Assembly: GCA_021234155.1 (NCBI GenBank)
Contig: JAJEKV010000015.1
Location: forward strand, 8,865,046-8,929,045
Direction: 5' to 3'
Source of the DNA: Isoetes taiwanensis
Lineage: Eukaryota; Streptophyta; Lycopodiopsida; Isoetales; Isoetaceae
DNA: 64,000 bases
Below are positions 11,591 to 22,899 of this stretch, one piece after another (the stretch's first letter is position 1; each line of letters starts with the position of its first letter). Position numbers and translations under genes: made by a program. The notes below the pieces were generated by a model. The model searched no databases. It was given only the letters and a program-made list of their open reading frames with translations, and had not been told where the DNA came from.

Positions 11591-12640
11591 ATTTCCCTTT
11601 TGGCTATGGTGGGCAGCCATGGCTACTTTTGGATCACGTTCTCAAAAAACTCCATTCTCAGAAAACTCCACTCCGAGAGGAAGGTTTTTTCATGGGCGGT
11701 AAAAATTTTGTTCAGCGTAAGCACAAGGAGAAAATAAAGAAGTGCCTTTAAATCCTTTTTCTCGCGAAGCCTCTCTGCTAACATTTTTCTTGATTAATAT
11801 ATCAAGCATAGTTATCATGTGCAGCTTTATGAGAATTCTTTACTGAACATTTAGATCTTCCCTTCAATTCAAAACTACTGCCCTGCTTTGACGATAAAAT
11901 TCACTGCATTTCAATTCAATATATCTGTAGCCAGTGCCTTATGTCATTCTGACAGATCAATCTTTGTGTTCTGATCAGTTTGTATAAATCTTTTCGCAGA
12001 ATGTGAAAATCTTTTAACATTCATTTGAGTCATGTCCATCATATTTCTGCCATAGCTATAACTTCCAGAAGTTCTATTATGCTTCAATTTGATTCACATT
12101 GTTTTTTGTCAGGTTTGGACACAAGAAATCGGCTACAACAAAGCCTCACCCTTCTGTTTTTGTGCTCAGCTGGGCTACTTGGTTGCCCACCCGACTTGGT
12201 GGTGTCATGTTGGTTGGCTCCTCCGTGTGGTCACCCATCCGACTTTGTGGTGTTGATTGTTTAATTCGCTAGTAGTACAAGTCTCCAAAACTAACTCCTT
12301 CTTTGCACGGAATCAAATGTGAATCCCCCTTGATAATTTTTTTGTTTAGAGCATACTAAAACATGGCAGGATTTTGTAAATACGGTTTTAGAGCATAGCA
12401 TCTACGGATTTATGAACAACAAATGACGAAAACAAAAGGTGCACCACATAACCAATCCTTGGCCCATTCCCCTAAATTCTTTACTAATATACCATTCAGA
12501 ACAACAGCTGCATCTGCTGTCTGATTGCCAAAATTTACACATCCTGAAAGAAAACTCTTTAAAATCTATAAGTTGTTTAAGCTCCTTATCTGTTTTAAAC
12601 TTGAAAACCTAACAACGTGATTTCTTCATCTGGGTTCTCC
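11591..12640. other. No gene recognised
   Basis: AT-rich sequence with no recognisable frame. A short direct repeat (CACCCGACTTGGTGGTGT and CACCCATCCGACTTTGTGGTGT) lies at about 12188-12255. Confidence 0.4.
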
Positions 12641-12649
12641 CCTAAGAAG

Positions 12650-13817
12650 AACAAAGGCGCAGCACCTTGCCGGGGCATCGGGGAGATGTTAGGCCCTGCT
12701 TTGGACACTCATCTTTGAACCTTGGCACGAGTGCTTGAAGGCCAGCCCGGCCTACAGGGGACATCACACCCGGGCGGTGGGCATGGTACTTGCGGCAGCT
12801 CATGACCCACCAGGGACGCCCATACCCCCACAGGATGGCCCCCCATTGGCTCTCGCGGGAGGAGGATGTTGTGGAGGGCACGCAAATGGCTGGCTAATAG
12901 GAAGGTGGCCGACCTCGATGGTATGAAGCCGAGTTACTCAAATGGGCGGCAGCCCGTGATGCATCCTCACTACCCTCGTTCCAGCGAGCATTGCAAGAAG
13001 GTTTTCCCCGACAATGGACCACAAGCGGGTTGTCCCCCATTCACAAAGCGGGCGACCCACCTTGTCCGCCAATTACCGAACGATCATGGTCGGGTTTGGT
13101 ATTTTTAACTGTTATCGGCATTCTCGGCGTTGACCCGACCGGCCGAGGCGCGGCGGATGTCGCGAGCCTCACACAAAGCTTTTTAGACCACGCCACTCAA
13201 CGATTGACCATATCTTTACTTCGGGGCACCGGATTGAAAACGACCCGAACCATCGGCGGACTTGTATTGCTTTATTTGCTGTGGACTTCGCGAAGGCTTT
13301 TGATATCGTCCCGGGGAAAAGCTATGGGCTGAAACTGCGTCAATCGGGGTTGCAGCTGCACGCTTGACCGCCATATACAAGGTACGTATGAGAGTTGTTT
13401 TGGCGGGGATGCGTGAAGGACGGGCCAAGCATTCACCACGATGTATGTCCGGGTCGTGGGGGCTGCCCCCTCTCCAATATTTTTTGGCCTCTACATTGTC
13501 AGTTAGAGCCCTAGCTTACTGAGCATGGGGAGGATGGCATACAGCTTTTGCACCAGGTCATCCGCCATCTATGCGGACGATGTTGACCTTCTGGCCCACA
13601 CCCCAGAAGCTATGCAGTCTCATCTGGATGCCCTAGACACATTCTGTTAGGCTACAGACATGCGCGTGAATCTAGCCAAGACCAGGGTGGTTCTCATATC
13701 CTCTTCACGCCACCCCACACCTCCTGCACTCACATATCGGGGACAGCCTGTGGAGGTCACGCCCACCTACAAGTACCTAGGAATGGAGTTCCTCTCCTCG
13801 CTCTGTTGGAAGGTGTC
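12650..13817 (+). pseudogene. LINE (non-LTR retrotransposon) reverse transcriptase, broken
   Basis: A decayed ORF2 of a LINE, the protein that copies the element's RNA back into the genome. In order: a pre-RT segment reading ...LANRKVADLDGMK (about 12866-12930); WTTS..PIHKAGDPP (about 13015-13070, the usual QW...PIpKKGD block); NYRTI(M)VGF in a neighbouring frame; DFAKAFDIVP (about 13284-13315, first catalytic Asp block); and IYADDVDLLA at 13567-13596 with the catalytic YADD. It continues as MRVNLAKTRVV...YKYLGMEF to about 13800. Several frame changes are needed. The element is cut at 13817/13818 by the LTR of a Copia element, so this is a nested insertion. The same family recurs at 35.4-37.1 kb. 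Confidence 0.8.
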
Positions 13818-14407
13818 TGTTGGATTAATAAAAAACAATTCCTTGCAAGGATGTAAGTTCAACACAATGATTTACTTGTACTTTCAATCTAGCAATATTA
13901 AATCATTATAACATCTTGAAGTACAAAAGCATCTAGTATCAAGAAAGCCAAGTTATGGTCATTCATTCCTTGATATGCTCAAAATCATTTCATCACTTCT
14001 ACACTAAGCAATGAGTACTTCCTAAGCTCAAAATATAGATAATCATCATCGAGAGCTCGGCACCCTCAAACTCGGCACCCCATTCCTATATATCACTTGC
14101 ACGACGGTTACGGCTAGATCTCAGTGACTCAGAATAGAAACCTCATTTACAGCTTATATCCCACATGCCAACAGAAGGAATATAGCGTTTTCATCAAGCA
14201 CATAAAGCACATATATGCATAAAGCACATAAAGCACTTATATGCATAAAGCACTTTCGATTGTATCTGAATCTTCAACTGTAAAGACCATTACAACCCGC
14301 GCCCACTTTGCTTCTCATAGGTTGTTCTTGTAGTCAAAAATATATTCAACGCCCTTTGCTTCTCATGAATATAAGATGCATATAATATAACCTGATACAC
14401 ACTAACA
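13818..14407 (-). repeat. Copia 3' LTR with adjacent polypurine tract
   Basis: A 590 base block begins TGTTGGATTA and ends CACTAACA on the plus strand, the usual TGTT...AACA ends of Copia LTRs. On its inner side (14408-14415, read on the minus strand) is the purine run AAGGAGGA, as expected for the plus-strand primer. Inside is a short repeat of CATAAAGCAC. The five bases before it (GTGTC, 13813-13817) would be half of the target duplication; the partner was not found. Confidence 0.75.
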
Positions 14408-14414
14408 TCCTCCT

Positions 14415-14900
14415 TCATGTTATACTTATATGCATTATTTTCCCTTTTAGATAGATGAATCTTGTCTCAGCTAGAGATTTTGTAAGCAAATCTGCTAACT
14501 GATCTTCAGTCCTGATATATACCATATTTACAAGGTTTTTTCTAACAGCCTCCCTGATAAAGTGCATTTCAAGTTCTATATGTTTAGTCCTCTCATGTAG
14601 GACTGGATTCTTTGATAAAGCAATGCAGCTTGTACTATCACACCAAATGTTGGTAGCCAATGATTGTTCAAACCCCAGTTCTATGATTAACCTTCTCTCC
14701 CAAATAATTTCCTTTGAGCATAAAGTAGCAGCAGCATATTCTGCCTCAGCACTGGACATAGCTATGGCAGTTTGTTTTTTGCATTTCCAAGATATAGGGG
14801 CTCCTCCCAAAGCATGACAAGATATCACGAAGTTGACTTCCTTGTATCTATATCTCCTCCCAATCGCATCACAAAACCCTTCTAATTCCAAGTTATTAGT
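14415..14900 (-). pseudogene. Copia RNase H domain
   Basis: The best preserved part of the Copia polyprotein: MSSAEAEYAAATLCSKEIIW, IWCDSTSCIALSKNPVLHER and TKHIELEMHFIREAV in one frame. These are the family's signature blocks holding the conserved acidic residues and the final His. The domain degrades the RNA strand after reverse transcription. The frame stays open to near the polypurine tract, so this end is the least damaged. Confidence 0.9.
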
Positions 14901-14929
14901 TTTGTATGCAACTCCTTCTTCAATGATTA

Positions 14930-16110
14930 CCTTTTAAATATCTTAAAACTTCGTTTCTTTTTAACAGGTCCAATGTTCTCTGCCGATTAGTGTTGTACAC
15001 CTTAATATGTTAACACTATGTGCAATATCAGGCCTTGTGCAATTGGCCACATATGCTAAACATCCAACCCGGGGGATCACGTAAGGTGCTTGACTCCATA
15101 TCTTTTCTCTCACCTTCATTTTGTGGACACATGCTTTCAGTCAACTTACACCCAGGTACAGCAGGAGAGTTTACATACTTTTAGGTCTTGCATGTTAAAT
15201 CTTTTCAACATGTCATATATTTGTTTCTTTTGAGTGAGCATTACTATACCCTCTCTCTATTTACGGCCATTTCAACACCAAAGAAATTTTCAACTCTCCT
15301 AAGTCCGGTCATTTCAAATCTTTGTCTTAGCAAATCTTTACACATATTCAAGCGTTTGTTCCTTTAGCCACCATTATATTGTCATCAACATTCAAGGCTA
15401 AGACACCATTCTTCTCCATACTGAAACTTGTAAAGATTACCATCATTATCTAATTTAATAAATTTTTGCTCTCTTAAAAAGCTGTCCATGCACTTGTACC
15501 ATTCTCGAGGGGATCATTTCAAACCATACTTGCTCTCCGAGGCTTCCAAACTTTGTTAGCTCCTGCTCAAATCACGGGGCCCCTGCTTCATAAATATTTC
15601 TTCTTCTAAAGTTGCATTCAAAAATGCGGTCTTAACATCCATATGATGTACTTCAAATCACATGCATTTGCAATTACCCGATAACATTCTCACACTATTC
15701 ATTTTGACTAATGGAGAAAAGTTTCATCAAAATCGACCTTTTTTACGTGAGAAACCTTGTGCTTCCCAGTCTAGCCTTGTATCTAGGTGTCTTTCCATCC
15801 ACACCTATTTTTAATTCCGAATAGCCACTTGTTTCCAACAATATTCTTTCCACAAGGAATATCAACAAGTTCATATGTGTTAGTATTGTGAAAAGAATTC
15901 ATTTCCTCATTCATAGCATTTATCCATTTATCCTTATCGCTGAATTTAATACATCCTCATATGTACTTGGAATAGCTGGATCTAGATGAGTCGGGGATCT
16001 CAAAAAATACTATCGGCTCTCCTTCTATATCTTGAAGTCTTTTACTCTTACCTCGGGTTGTTCTACCATGAATTGATGGATCAATCTTGATATTTGCTTC
16101 TTTACAACCT
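14930..16110 (-). pseudogene. Copia reverse transcriptase, frameshifted
   Basis: Read on the minus strand across several frames: a DETFSPLVK-like block (about 15700-15730), DVKTAFLNA (about 15610-15640), a YGLK.SPREWY block (about 15490-15530) and the catalytic VDD at 15381-15389 (within ALNVDDNIMVA, where YVDD is usual). Next come RFEMTGLRRVENFFGVE (about 15270-15330) and YVANCTRPDIAHSVN (about 15020-15070). Many single-base breaks; several lie at CCG or TCGA words that may be miscalled CTG/CTGA. Confidence 0.8.
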
Positions 16111-16249
16111 TTCTACTTGATGATTCTCTTTTTCTCGATGGTATGGCGACCGGTTGATGACTCACGATGGCTCGGTACCGAAACACCTTGATTTTGGACT
16201 TGTGTTTCTTCTAAGTCACCTACTTCTTCAACGGTGTTCTCCTCATTAC

Positions 16250-17300
16250 GCATTTATATTCTTAAGGTCATCACGGAGCATCATCATCATAATCAACCAC
16301 TTTAGTACTTGACCTATTATTTTCAGCATTATCAACATTAGTTATGTTCTCAATAACTTCCTTTTGCTTGTTTTCCTTTATCAGAACTTTATACACTTGT
16401 GTTTCATCAAATGTAACATCCCTACTCACCACTACTCCTCTTGTGCTTGGATTATATAATGTCGTAGGCTTTGGATTGTTTATCACTAACCAACAAGGTA
16501 GGTAATCATGGCCCTGTCATCCGGTTTCCTCCTCGGTTCTTCTGGAATGTGTGTGTAGGCCAAGCATCCATACAATCTTAGCCTACTATAATCCAGTGTC
16601 TTTCCTGACCAAAGCATATCAGGAATTGCACCTTGTATGCTCACTGAAGGTAGGCTATTTTGAATCATGGCAGCAGCTTGCGGCCTCTTCCATAGGAAAT
16701 TTGGAAGCCACGAGAAATTTCAACATACTTCTTCTGCATTAAGCAAGGTTACGTTCTTTCTTTCTGCAATCCCATTCTGTTGGCATTAATTATCTACAAG
16801 TAAATTGTCTTTTTATTCCTTTCATTTTGCAATATTGTTTAAATTCCCACGACAAAAATTCTCCACCTACATCCGGACCTCAAGCATTTGATCTTCTGTC
16901 GGTTTAGTCTCAACTTCATTTACATATTGTTTGAACACCCCATTGCCTTATGTTTTGTTCTCAAACAATAAATGTGGTATATCTACTAAAATCATCGTCC
17001 CGAGGGTCATAGAAATATCTTTTTTCGATAAACTGTTGTTACATTCATGGGTCCACATAATCGGTATGTACAAGATCTAATAACCCTTGTGCTCTTTTGT
17101 TGGACCTTTTAAGAACTAATCTACTATATGTTTGCCAAGGCATCCGGGGATGGGTTTTCCAGTTTCATTCAAATTGGCTCAATAAATCCTTTTTTTTGAG
17201 AAACTCAATAATTCTTGAATTTACATGACCAAATTTTCCATGCCATGTATCAAGCCCGATGGCATGGTTATAGATAAAGACAAGTTGGTTCACAATGTAT
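16250..17300 (-). pseudogene. Copia integrase and linker region, frameshifted
   Basis: Two clear pieces: SRLRLYGCLAYTHIPEEPRRKPDDRA (16486-16668; split here into SRLRLYGCLAYTHIPEE and PRRKPDDRA), the end of the integrase core region, and TTLYNPSTRGVVVSRDVTFDE (16271-16486), the conserved linker before the RT. Farther right the integrase core is present only as scattered short matches in changing frames. Confidence 0.7.
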
Positions 17301-17339
17301 AGCTTCAAGTCAAATAGATTTCAATCCTTTTCCAATAAA

Positions 17340-17650
17340 CTTCACTTTATTTCAAGTAACACATTACATTGCAATCTCTCAAACACAACCTTATAGCCAG
17401 GGTCTACCAATTGAGCAATAGAAATTAAGTTTCTAACAAGTCGGTACACACAAAACTTTCCTTAACACAACCTTCTTTCCTGCAAAATTTAGTGGTTCTT
17501 GATTTTTTCTCTTAAGTGCACAGCCTATCCAACAAAGTAACGGCACGGTGCTGGCGCAACATAATCCACGTCGCTTATCGATTACGGTCTCCCCACGGAA
17601 GCCTAAATGTTTCACTGCAAGGGACGTTTACTCTTCATAATAGAGGTATA
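17340..17650 (-). pseudogene. Copia GAG-pre-integrase remnant
   Basis: The minus-strand frame 17433-17615 ends KKVVLRKVLCVPTC and runs on in another frame as LISIAQLVDPGYKVVFERL. This matches the block before the integrase zinc finger in Copia polyproteins (LxxVLyVPxLxxNLlSvsqL). Upstream gag and protease are not found; sequence changes at about 17650 to the flanking direct repeat. Confidence 0.6.
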
Positions 17651-17655
17651 TGTAA

Positions 17656-18424
17656 TGCAGCAGGTTTTAATTCCATTTTTCAATGAGGCACGCTTCCTGT
17701 CATTTAGAAGGTCAATATAAACTCTTTTAAAGATGTTTGTGCTGTGCAAGGCGATTTCATGAGGCCTAGTACCCACCATTTCTACTACTTTTGATTTTCA
17801 AAACAAATAATGACCAGTATAAAGGATGGCAATTTAATGTCAAATTCCCCAGCCCAAAAATTAATTTTTCAACAGGTGGAATATTATGGATGACACGCGC
17901 ATTTTTTATGCAAAGCAACGAATGTATGGAGTGTATCTTCGTACCTTTATACTAGGAGTCACGTAACAAACCCGCCAGTCCTCGTGACCTATATAGAACC
18001 TAGGTATTCCTTTGTCGAATTCATGTGTCCCGACCTCTTGGTGAGTAGGTGGATGGAGTATGGAGTGTGTAAGTTTCATTTTAACGGTATGCTGTTCACC
18101 ATGTGCCTATAATGTCAAATACGAAACGGAGACATTTTAACGATTATGAATGAAAGAACGCCAGGCAATTCTTCAAGAACCTTAAATACATCAAACCTCA
18201 ATGCTCAAATGGTGAACAAGATATCATACCGCTGGGACCTTGAAATCAAATTTCAAATTCTTTGAAAAACTGCCCAGACCCCACCACAAAACATCTCCTT
18301 TTATGTTTCTCAAGTGAATTTGCCCCTTTAGTCCTTCCGTGCCCTCGTAGCCAAATGGTCTCAAAAGTTGCAAAACCACACTCTTGTGCTGAACCATGTA
18401 TTTTGGAAATGCCATGGAATGGCA
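17656..18424. repeat. Left member of a long direct repeat flanking the Gypsy element (candidate LTR)
   Basis: Collinear with 25877-26832: both hold CAATGAGGCACGCTTCC, TTTAGAAGGTCAATATAAA, GAACCTAGGTATTC, TTGGTGAGTAGGTGGATGGA, CAGGCAATTCTTCAAGAACC, TGCTCAAATGGTGAACAAG and GAACCATGTATTTGGAAAT in the same order. This copy is about 190 bases shorter. Position and direction fit LTRs of the minus-strand Gypsy element between them. I could not fix TG...CA ends or a target duplication, so a plain segmental duplication remains possible. Confidence 0.55.
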
Positions 18425-19340
18425 CTATGTCGTCTTCCAAGACACCATTCTTGCAGAAGATGCGTAATGTTTTCTGCCAAACCGTATGACATGCCGATAT
18501 GAAGCCCTGAATTAAATGGAATGATGAACCCAAACGAATCAAGCTTCTAAACGCGGATATGCAAAACCTCTTCCCATTTAAATGTATACCCCGCAGAAAT
18601 AACTAATGAAGTATGAATGGTGGACTACCCGAACAGCCGCCCAAGAAATGGAAAACAAGCACCAAAACGCCTGGTGGAAACGAAGTAAAATTTTGATGTA
18701 CAACGGCGCACGTAAGTGAATGGAATGCAAGAGGGTGGATCCAGAATATTGAAATGGAAATGTCGAATGGAATTTAGTAGCCCCAGAAAATAAGTACTTG
18801 AACTTTGTTGAAACCGATCGCGACTTATCAATTGAAGAAATGAATCCAATCTGAAGAGTAAACGTAACTTGAAAGAATAATACCTGCTTAGCAATGTTCA
18901 ACCTTGATTCAAATGAATCGGCCACCAACCTGAAACAATAAAGGCCATCTGGGCATCAAATATGCTGCCGCACTTCAAAGAATGCTGACAGGATTTGGTA
19001 AGATTCTTCCTTCCTCGTATAGACTCCCCGCCTAATATGAATCTTGGCCCCGCCTGGTCCTGTAAGAATTTAAAAGGTCCCTCCCCACAGCCTCTTCAAA
19101 TTTGCTTTGCACGTACTCTCCTCCTTTGCCTTATTCCATTTTAGAACTAGCTTCCATCTTCAAGGTGCCTTGCATTTGGTGTCGCTTTGAAGGTTCAAGT
19201 AGATCTTAGCCTTTTAATAGTATAGCATTTTCAGCTTTCATATCTATGCTCTCTTAGTTGCATAAGTCGCATACACTTCTTCAAGTGCCTCCTCTTATTT
19301 CCAAATTTAATTTTCAAAAGCTATTCTCAAGGATGGAAGC
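18425..19340. other. Gypsy 3' internal region, no domain recognised
   Basis: Between the left flanking repeat and the integrase remnant. Frames on both strands are short and unrecognised; presumably untranslated or decayed element sequence. Confidence 0.4.
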
Positions 19341-19589
19341 TCAAGCTCCACTGAATGATAGATTCTACTCCATAAACTAGACTAAAAGGTGTATGTTTGG
19401 TCAAGTTTTAGTTGTAGTTCTCAGAAGCCTACGTGAGGCATCATATGCAACTTCGTATGCCAATCCTTTTTGAGACATTAATAGTCTTTTGAGGATAGTT
19501 TTGAGCACTTTGTTAGTGGATTCCCGCCTCACTCATTACCTTTGAGGATAGTAGGATGAACCTTTAGAATGTCTTACCTTTGAGAGTTG

Positions 19590-20030
19590 CTAGCGTAGGT
19601 GGCTATAACATCATTCGTGAACCGGGTCAGCTTCTATCGATATAAGTTTTAGCGGGATACCAAATCGGGCACGTATATTTTCATGGATGAACCTAGCAGT
19701 AGTATAGGCATTTGCTTGTCTCAGTGGGAATAGCTTCAGCCCATTTTGTAAAATAACTGCTGGCTACAAGAATATACGGGTGTCGCGGCGTAAGAAGGCG
19801 GATCTACGTGTCCTATAAAATCAAGTCCCCTGCACTTGGAAAGGTCCCGAGAAGTTATGGCAGCTTAAGGCAGCTGGTTGAAGAATCCTTCTACCAAAAA
19901 TTTGGCATTTATGGCAGCATTTGATTGTCTCCATAGCAGTCCTTTTGAAGAGAGTTGGCCAAAGAACAACTTTCAGCCTGGAAGATTTTTTTAATGTGAG
20001 GACCGCAAAAGAAATGTCCACCACATACTC
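19590..20030 (-). pseudogene. Gypsy integrase zinc finger and part of core
   Basis: The minus frame 19821-20024 reads LTLKK...WPTLFK..AMETIKCCHKCQIFGRRILQPAA, the H2C2 zinc-finger module that precedes the integrase core. To its left, WAEAIPT (the conserved KWAEA-P block) and ARFGIPLKLISIEAD follow in shifting frames; the usual ISDNGTHF motif is altered. Integrase inserts the new DNA copy into the chromosome. Not functional as read. Confidence 0.75.
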
Positions 20031-20899
20031 CTTTCATGGCACGCTTTCTACCACTAACTTAGCTTCTTCTTTATCAACACACCTCAAAATGATACCATCT
20101 TTTGTCATACCCGCATAACACATTATCTATTATCTTGAACTTATTGCATTTCTCCTTGAACCTTCTTTTTTATTGAGTTGAGTTCTTTCCTCGGCATCTC
20201 ATTTGATTCCAAATATCTTCTTTATATTTTGCCAATCGCTTCCCTCGTATAAGGTTTATATTAGTATCCGTGATCATCTTGAACCTCATGAGTCAAACCT
20301 TCTTCATCTTCCCCGCCAAACAAAATATTAGTCAAATATGTACTAAGATCATTTACCAAATTAATCACTTTAACAACAATATCATGCTTGAATCTTACAA
20401 GCCCATCTCGCATATCTTGGCCTTAGGTCAAGCTTTCTTTGAGAACATCAAAAACAAAGGATTTTTGCTTCATGTACATTTTTGAGTATGACTGCTTTTG
20501 AATAAGATGTCCTTGTCTATCAATTAAAAACATAAGAGAGTCGACTTTTCTCAAGCTCCTTGGGTACCCTTATTTCAAAGATAGACCAAATCTTGCTAGC
20601 AAAGGTTACCACCCCTTCTTTTCTTGCAATAAACTAACCCTACGTTCTTTTGTTATAATCGGATATAAGCTTTTCCAAAGGTTTAGTTGCATCGAGGTTT
20701 TAATATTAGTGCGTAATTGGAGATGGCTTGTATAATACTATCAAAGGCAAGTTGGCAAGTCCTGGGTCCATTCTACTCATGATTAACTTACTTCCTCATG
20801 TTTGTATATTTGCCTACCTTGGTGAGACCAGAAATAGGAGCTACAAAGTGATTAGAGAAGTGAGGGACATATTCTTAAAAAGCTTACTATACCCAAGAA

Positions 20900-21930
20900 A
20901 CTCTTTACTTCCAATGCTTTTGGGTGATGCTAGCTTTTAATGCTTCCACTTTGCTCTCAGCCACTTGAATCCCTTTTAGAGGACACCTCATGTCCTAACA
21001 ATCCCTCCCCTTGAGCATAAACGCGATTTCTTAGGGATTTCAAACTCACTCCCTCCCTTCCCCGCACATGCCACATATCTTAGTTAGATAATTGAAATGA
21101 TCTTCAAGGTCGGATCCCAAAATGTAGATCATCAAGAAAAAAAACTCTAAAAGCAAAGAGGGAGGCATATCCTTGAATATAGTATCCATTGTTCTTTGAG
21201 TTATCTTATTCATCAAACCAAAAGGCATTCTCATAGCAAAAAGTTCCCTATGGAGGGATGAAGGCTGTTTTTGGTTGGATTCTAACTTAATGTAAATTTG
21301 TGAATCCTCGGTGAAGCCATCCAAAAAAGAGTATGTCTCCTTCCCTGTAACAACATGTAAAACCTCTTCCAAAAAGGCAAGTAGGGTAGTTCCCCAATGC
21401 TGGCCTTGTTCAAATCTCTATAATCAATACAAATTTGATAGTTTTGTTCTTTTTTCAACAGTAACAATGCATGATAACCATTCGATTTGAAATTTCGTTG
21501 ATCACACCTCGCATCTTTCATTTTGAGTAACTCCTCCTCTAATTAGGTCTAGCAAAGCCACATTAATCCTTCTTAGTTTTGCATCACAGGGCTGACACCT
21601 TCCTGATATTTTATTTCAAATTCACAAATGTTTTATCAACACCAATCAGCTCATTATAATCCCATGCAAAACATCTTTCCATTCTTTTGAAGAAATCTAC
21701 TACCATGCATCTATTCTTTTCTTCAAACATATCACCAACATAAAAGAGTTCTTCTTGACCATTCTTTCTATCTTGATTTCTCTAACCTGTTTTTCACTAC
21801 TAGAAGATTGATTACCAATATAGGGATGTAGTCTGTTTGAGTTCTTTTTCTTCCTCCAACTTTTCCTCCTTGATAGCACCTTTCTCGCCAAATGTTCGAA
21901 AGCAAAACACTCTTTACAACAAGGTATCAG
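20900..21930 (-). pseudogene. Gypsy reverse transcriptase, frameshifted
   Basis: Pre-RT sequence RMERCFAWDYNEL and GVSPVMQN lie at about 21.6-21.7 kb, then NYQICIDYRDLNKA (21430 region), YSFLDGFTEDSQIYIK (about 21300), MPFGLMNKITQRTMDTIFKDMP (21165-21230; split as MPFGLMNKITQRTMDT and IFKDMP) and GSDLEDHFNYLTKI (about 21090). The catalytic LDD is present near 21122-21134 but one frame away from the flanking blocks. The thumb (LGHEVS, about 20985) follows. Confidence 0.8.
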
Positions 21931-22029
21931 CTCTCTTTTCATTGAACTTTTCTTGTGACATGAAGTAGCTCCTGTGATGCAAATGTTGATAGTTCCTCTA
22001 GTGCTTGATCCCTAAGCATAATCATCTCT

Positions 22030-22310
22030 TCATTTTTGGTTTGATATTCCCTCCCAAGATCCGCCCCCATACAAGTTGAGAGTCTCCAAATACAATGATG
22101 TCAAGAATAATTTTAAATGCTTAGCCCCTTGTAGTCCTGCTATCAAAAGCTTTGTATTCAGCCATGTTAGAAGTAGCATTTTTGATGAATTCTGCCAACT
22201 TTTGCTATTAGTTTGCTTTTTGACCTATCCTTAAGAATGGCAGCTAAGAAGCTATACTCAATTTCTTAGAGACACCACCATCAAACCATAGATAAGCAAA
22301 AGTTTATTTC
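22030..22310 (-). pseudogene. RNase H-like domain (RVT_3 type) located before the RT
   Basis: On the minus strand: LWFDGGVSKK with the first catalytic Asp (about 22270-22295), then KLAEFIKNATSNMAEYKAF with the conserved Glu (about 22150-22205), and IIVFGDSQLV with the next Asp (about 22080-22110). In-frame stops interrupt it. This is the plant/archaeal-type RNase H often found as a second RNase H in plant Gypsy elements, where it usually lies between RT and integrase. Here it lies on the other side of the RT. Confidence 0.7.
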
Positions 22311-22499
22311 CTTGTGTACATTGCATTTTTAATTGGAATTGTGTCTACCTCCATATTGGTCATGGTAACTTTATATACCCTCAGTTGATTGGATATCAAC
22401 ACGCCCCCTTCAATGAAGTTAAAAGAATCAAACTCCCCGAGCTTGTTGTAGATAACGCATTGTTTTCTTCCATCAGTTATGGTACATCTCCCCTTTGAC

Positions 22500-22640
22500 C
22501 AAACAGTCCGCATCTACCAACTGATGACAGCCATCTCCTTCCTAGAAGTAAATCATAAATGTTCCGCTTTTTTTCATCCATTCCTTCAAATGCAACCACA
22601 ACAAAATTAATAAAATTACAACAATTCCTTCAATATCTAC
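22500..22640 (-). pseudogene. Gypsy protease C-terminal remnant
   Basis: Minus strand reads VVVAFEGMDEKKRNIYDLLLGRRWL; the last part matches the LLGRPWL block that ends retroviral-type aspartic proteases of plant Gypsy elements. The catalytic DTG/DSG was not found. Confidence 0.5.
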
Positions 22641-22899
22641 TGTATTTTACTCATACAATCCCTATGGGATTAATTCTTGAGTTAGAGAAAGATTTCAAAG
22701 CACTATGGAGTATTTTTTGTCTCACCTAAGCCACATTGTTTCATCACACGATGTGGCATATCATTTAGAGGTGATCCCCATCCAACAATACCTTAGACAA
22801 AGCTCTTTTCCCAATGTTATCGCGACATGTGAAAGCACCAGATCATGTTCATCTTGTACTAGCATTTGCCCTCAATGTGATTTGTAAACGCAATTTGCT

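Larger units (their letters stand above)
13818..17650 (-). mobile_element. Copia-type LTR retrotransposon (minus strand), 5' part missing or decayed
   Basis: The element reads right to left: gag/protease-side remnant (17.3-17.65 kb), integrase (about 16.5-17.3 kb), reverse transcriptase (about 14.95-16.1 kb), RNase H (14.45-14.9 kb), polypurine tract and 3' LTR (13.8-14.4 kb). This is the Copia order, with integrase before RT. I did not find the matching 5' LTR to the right; the element runs instead into the long direct repeat that flanks the Gypsy element. Inserted into a LINE. Confidence 0.8.
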
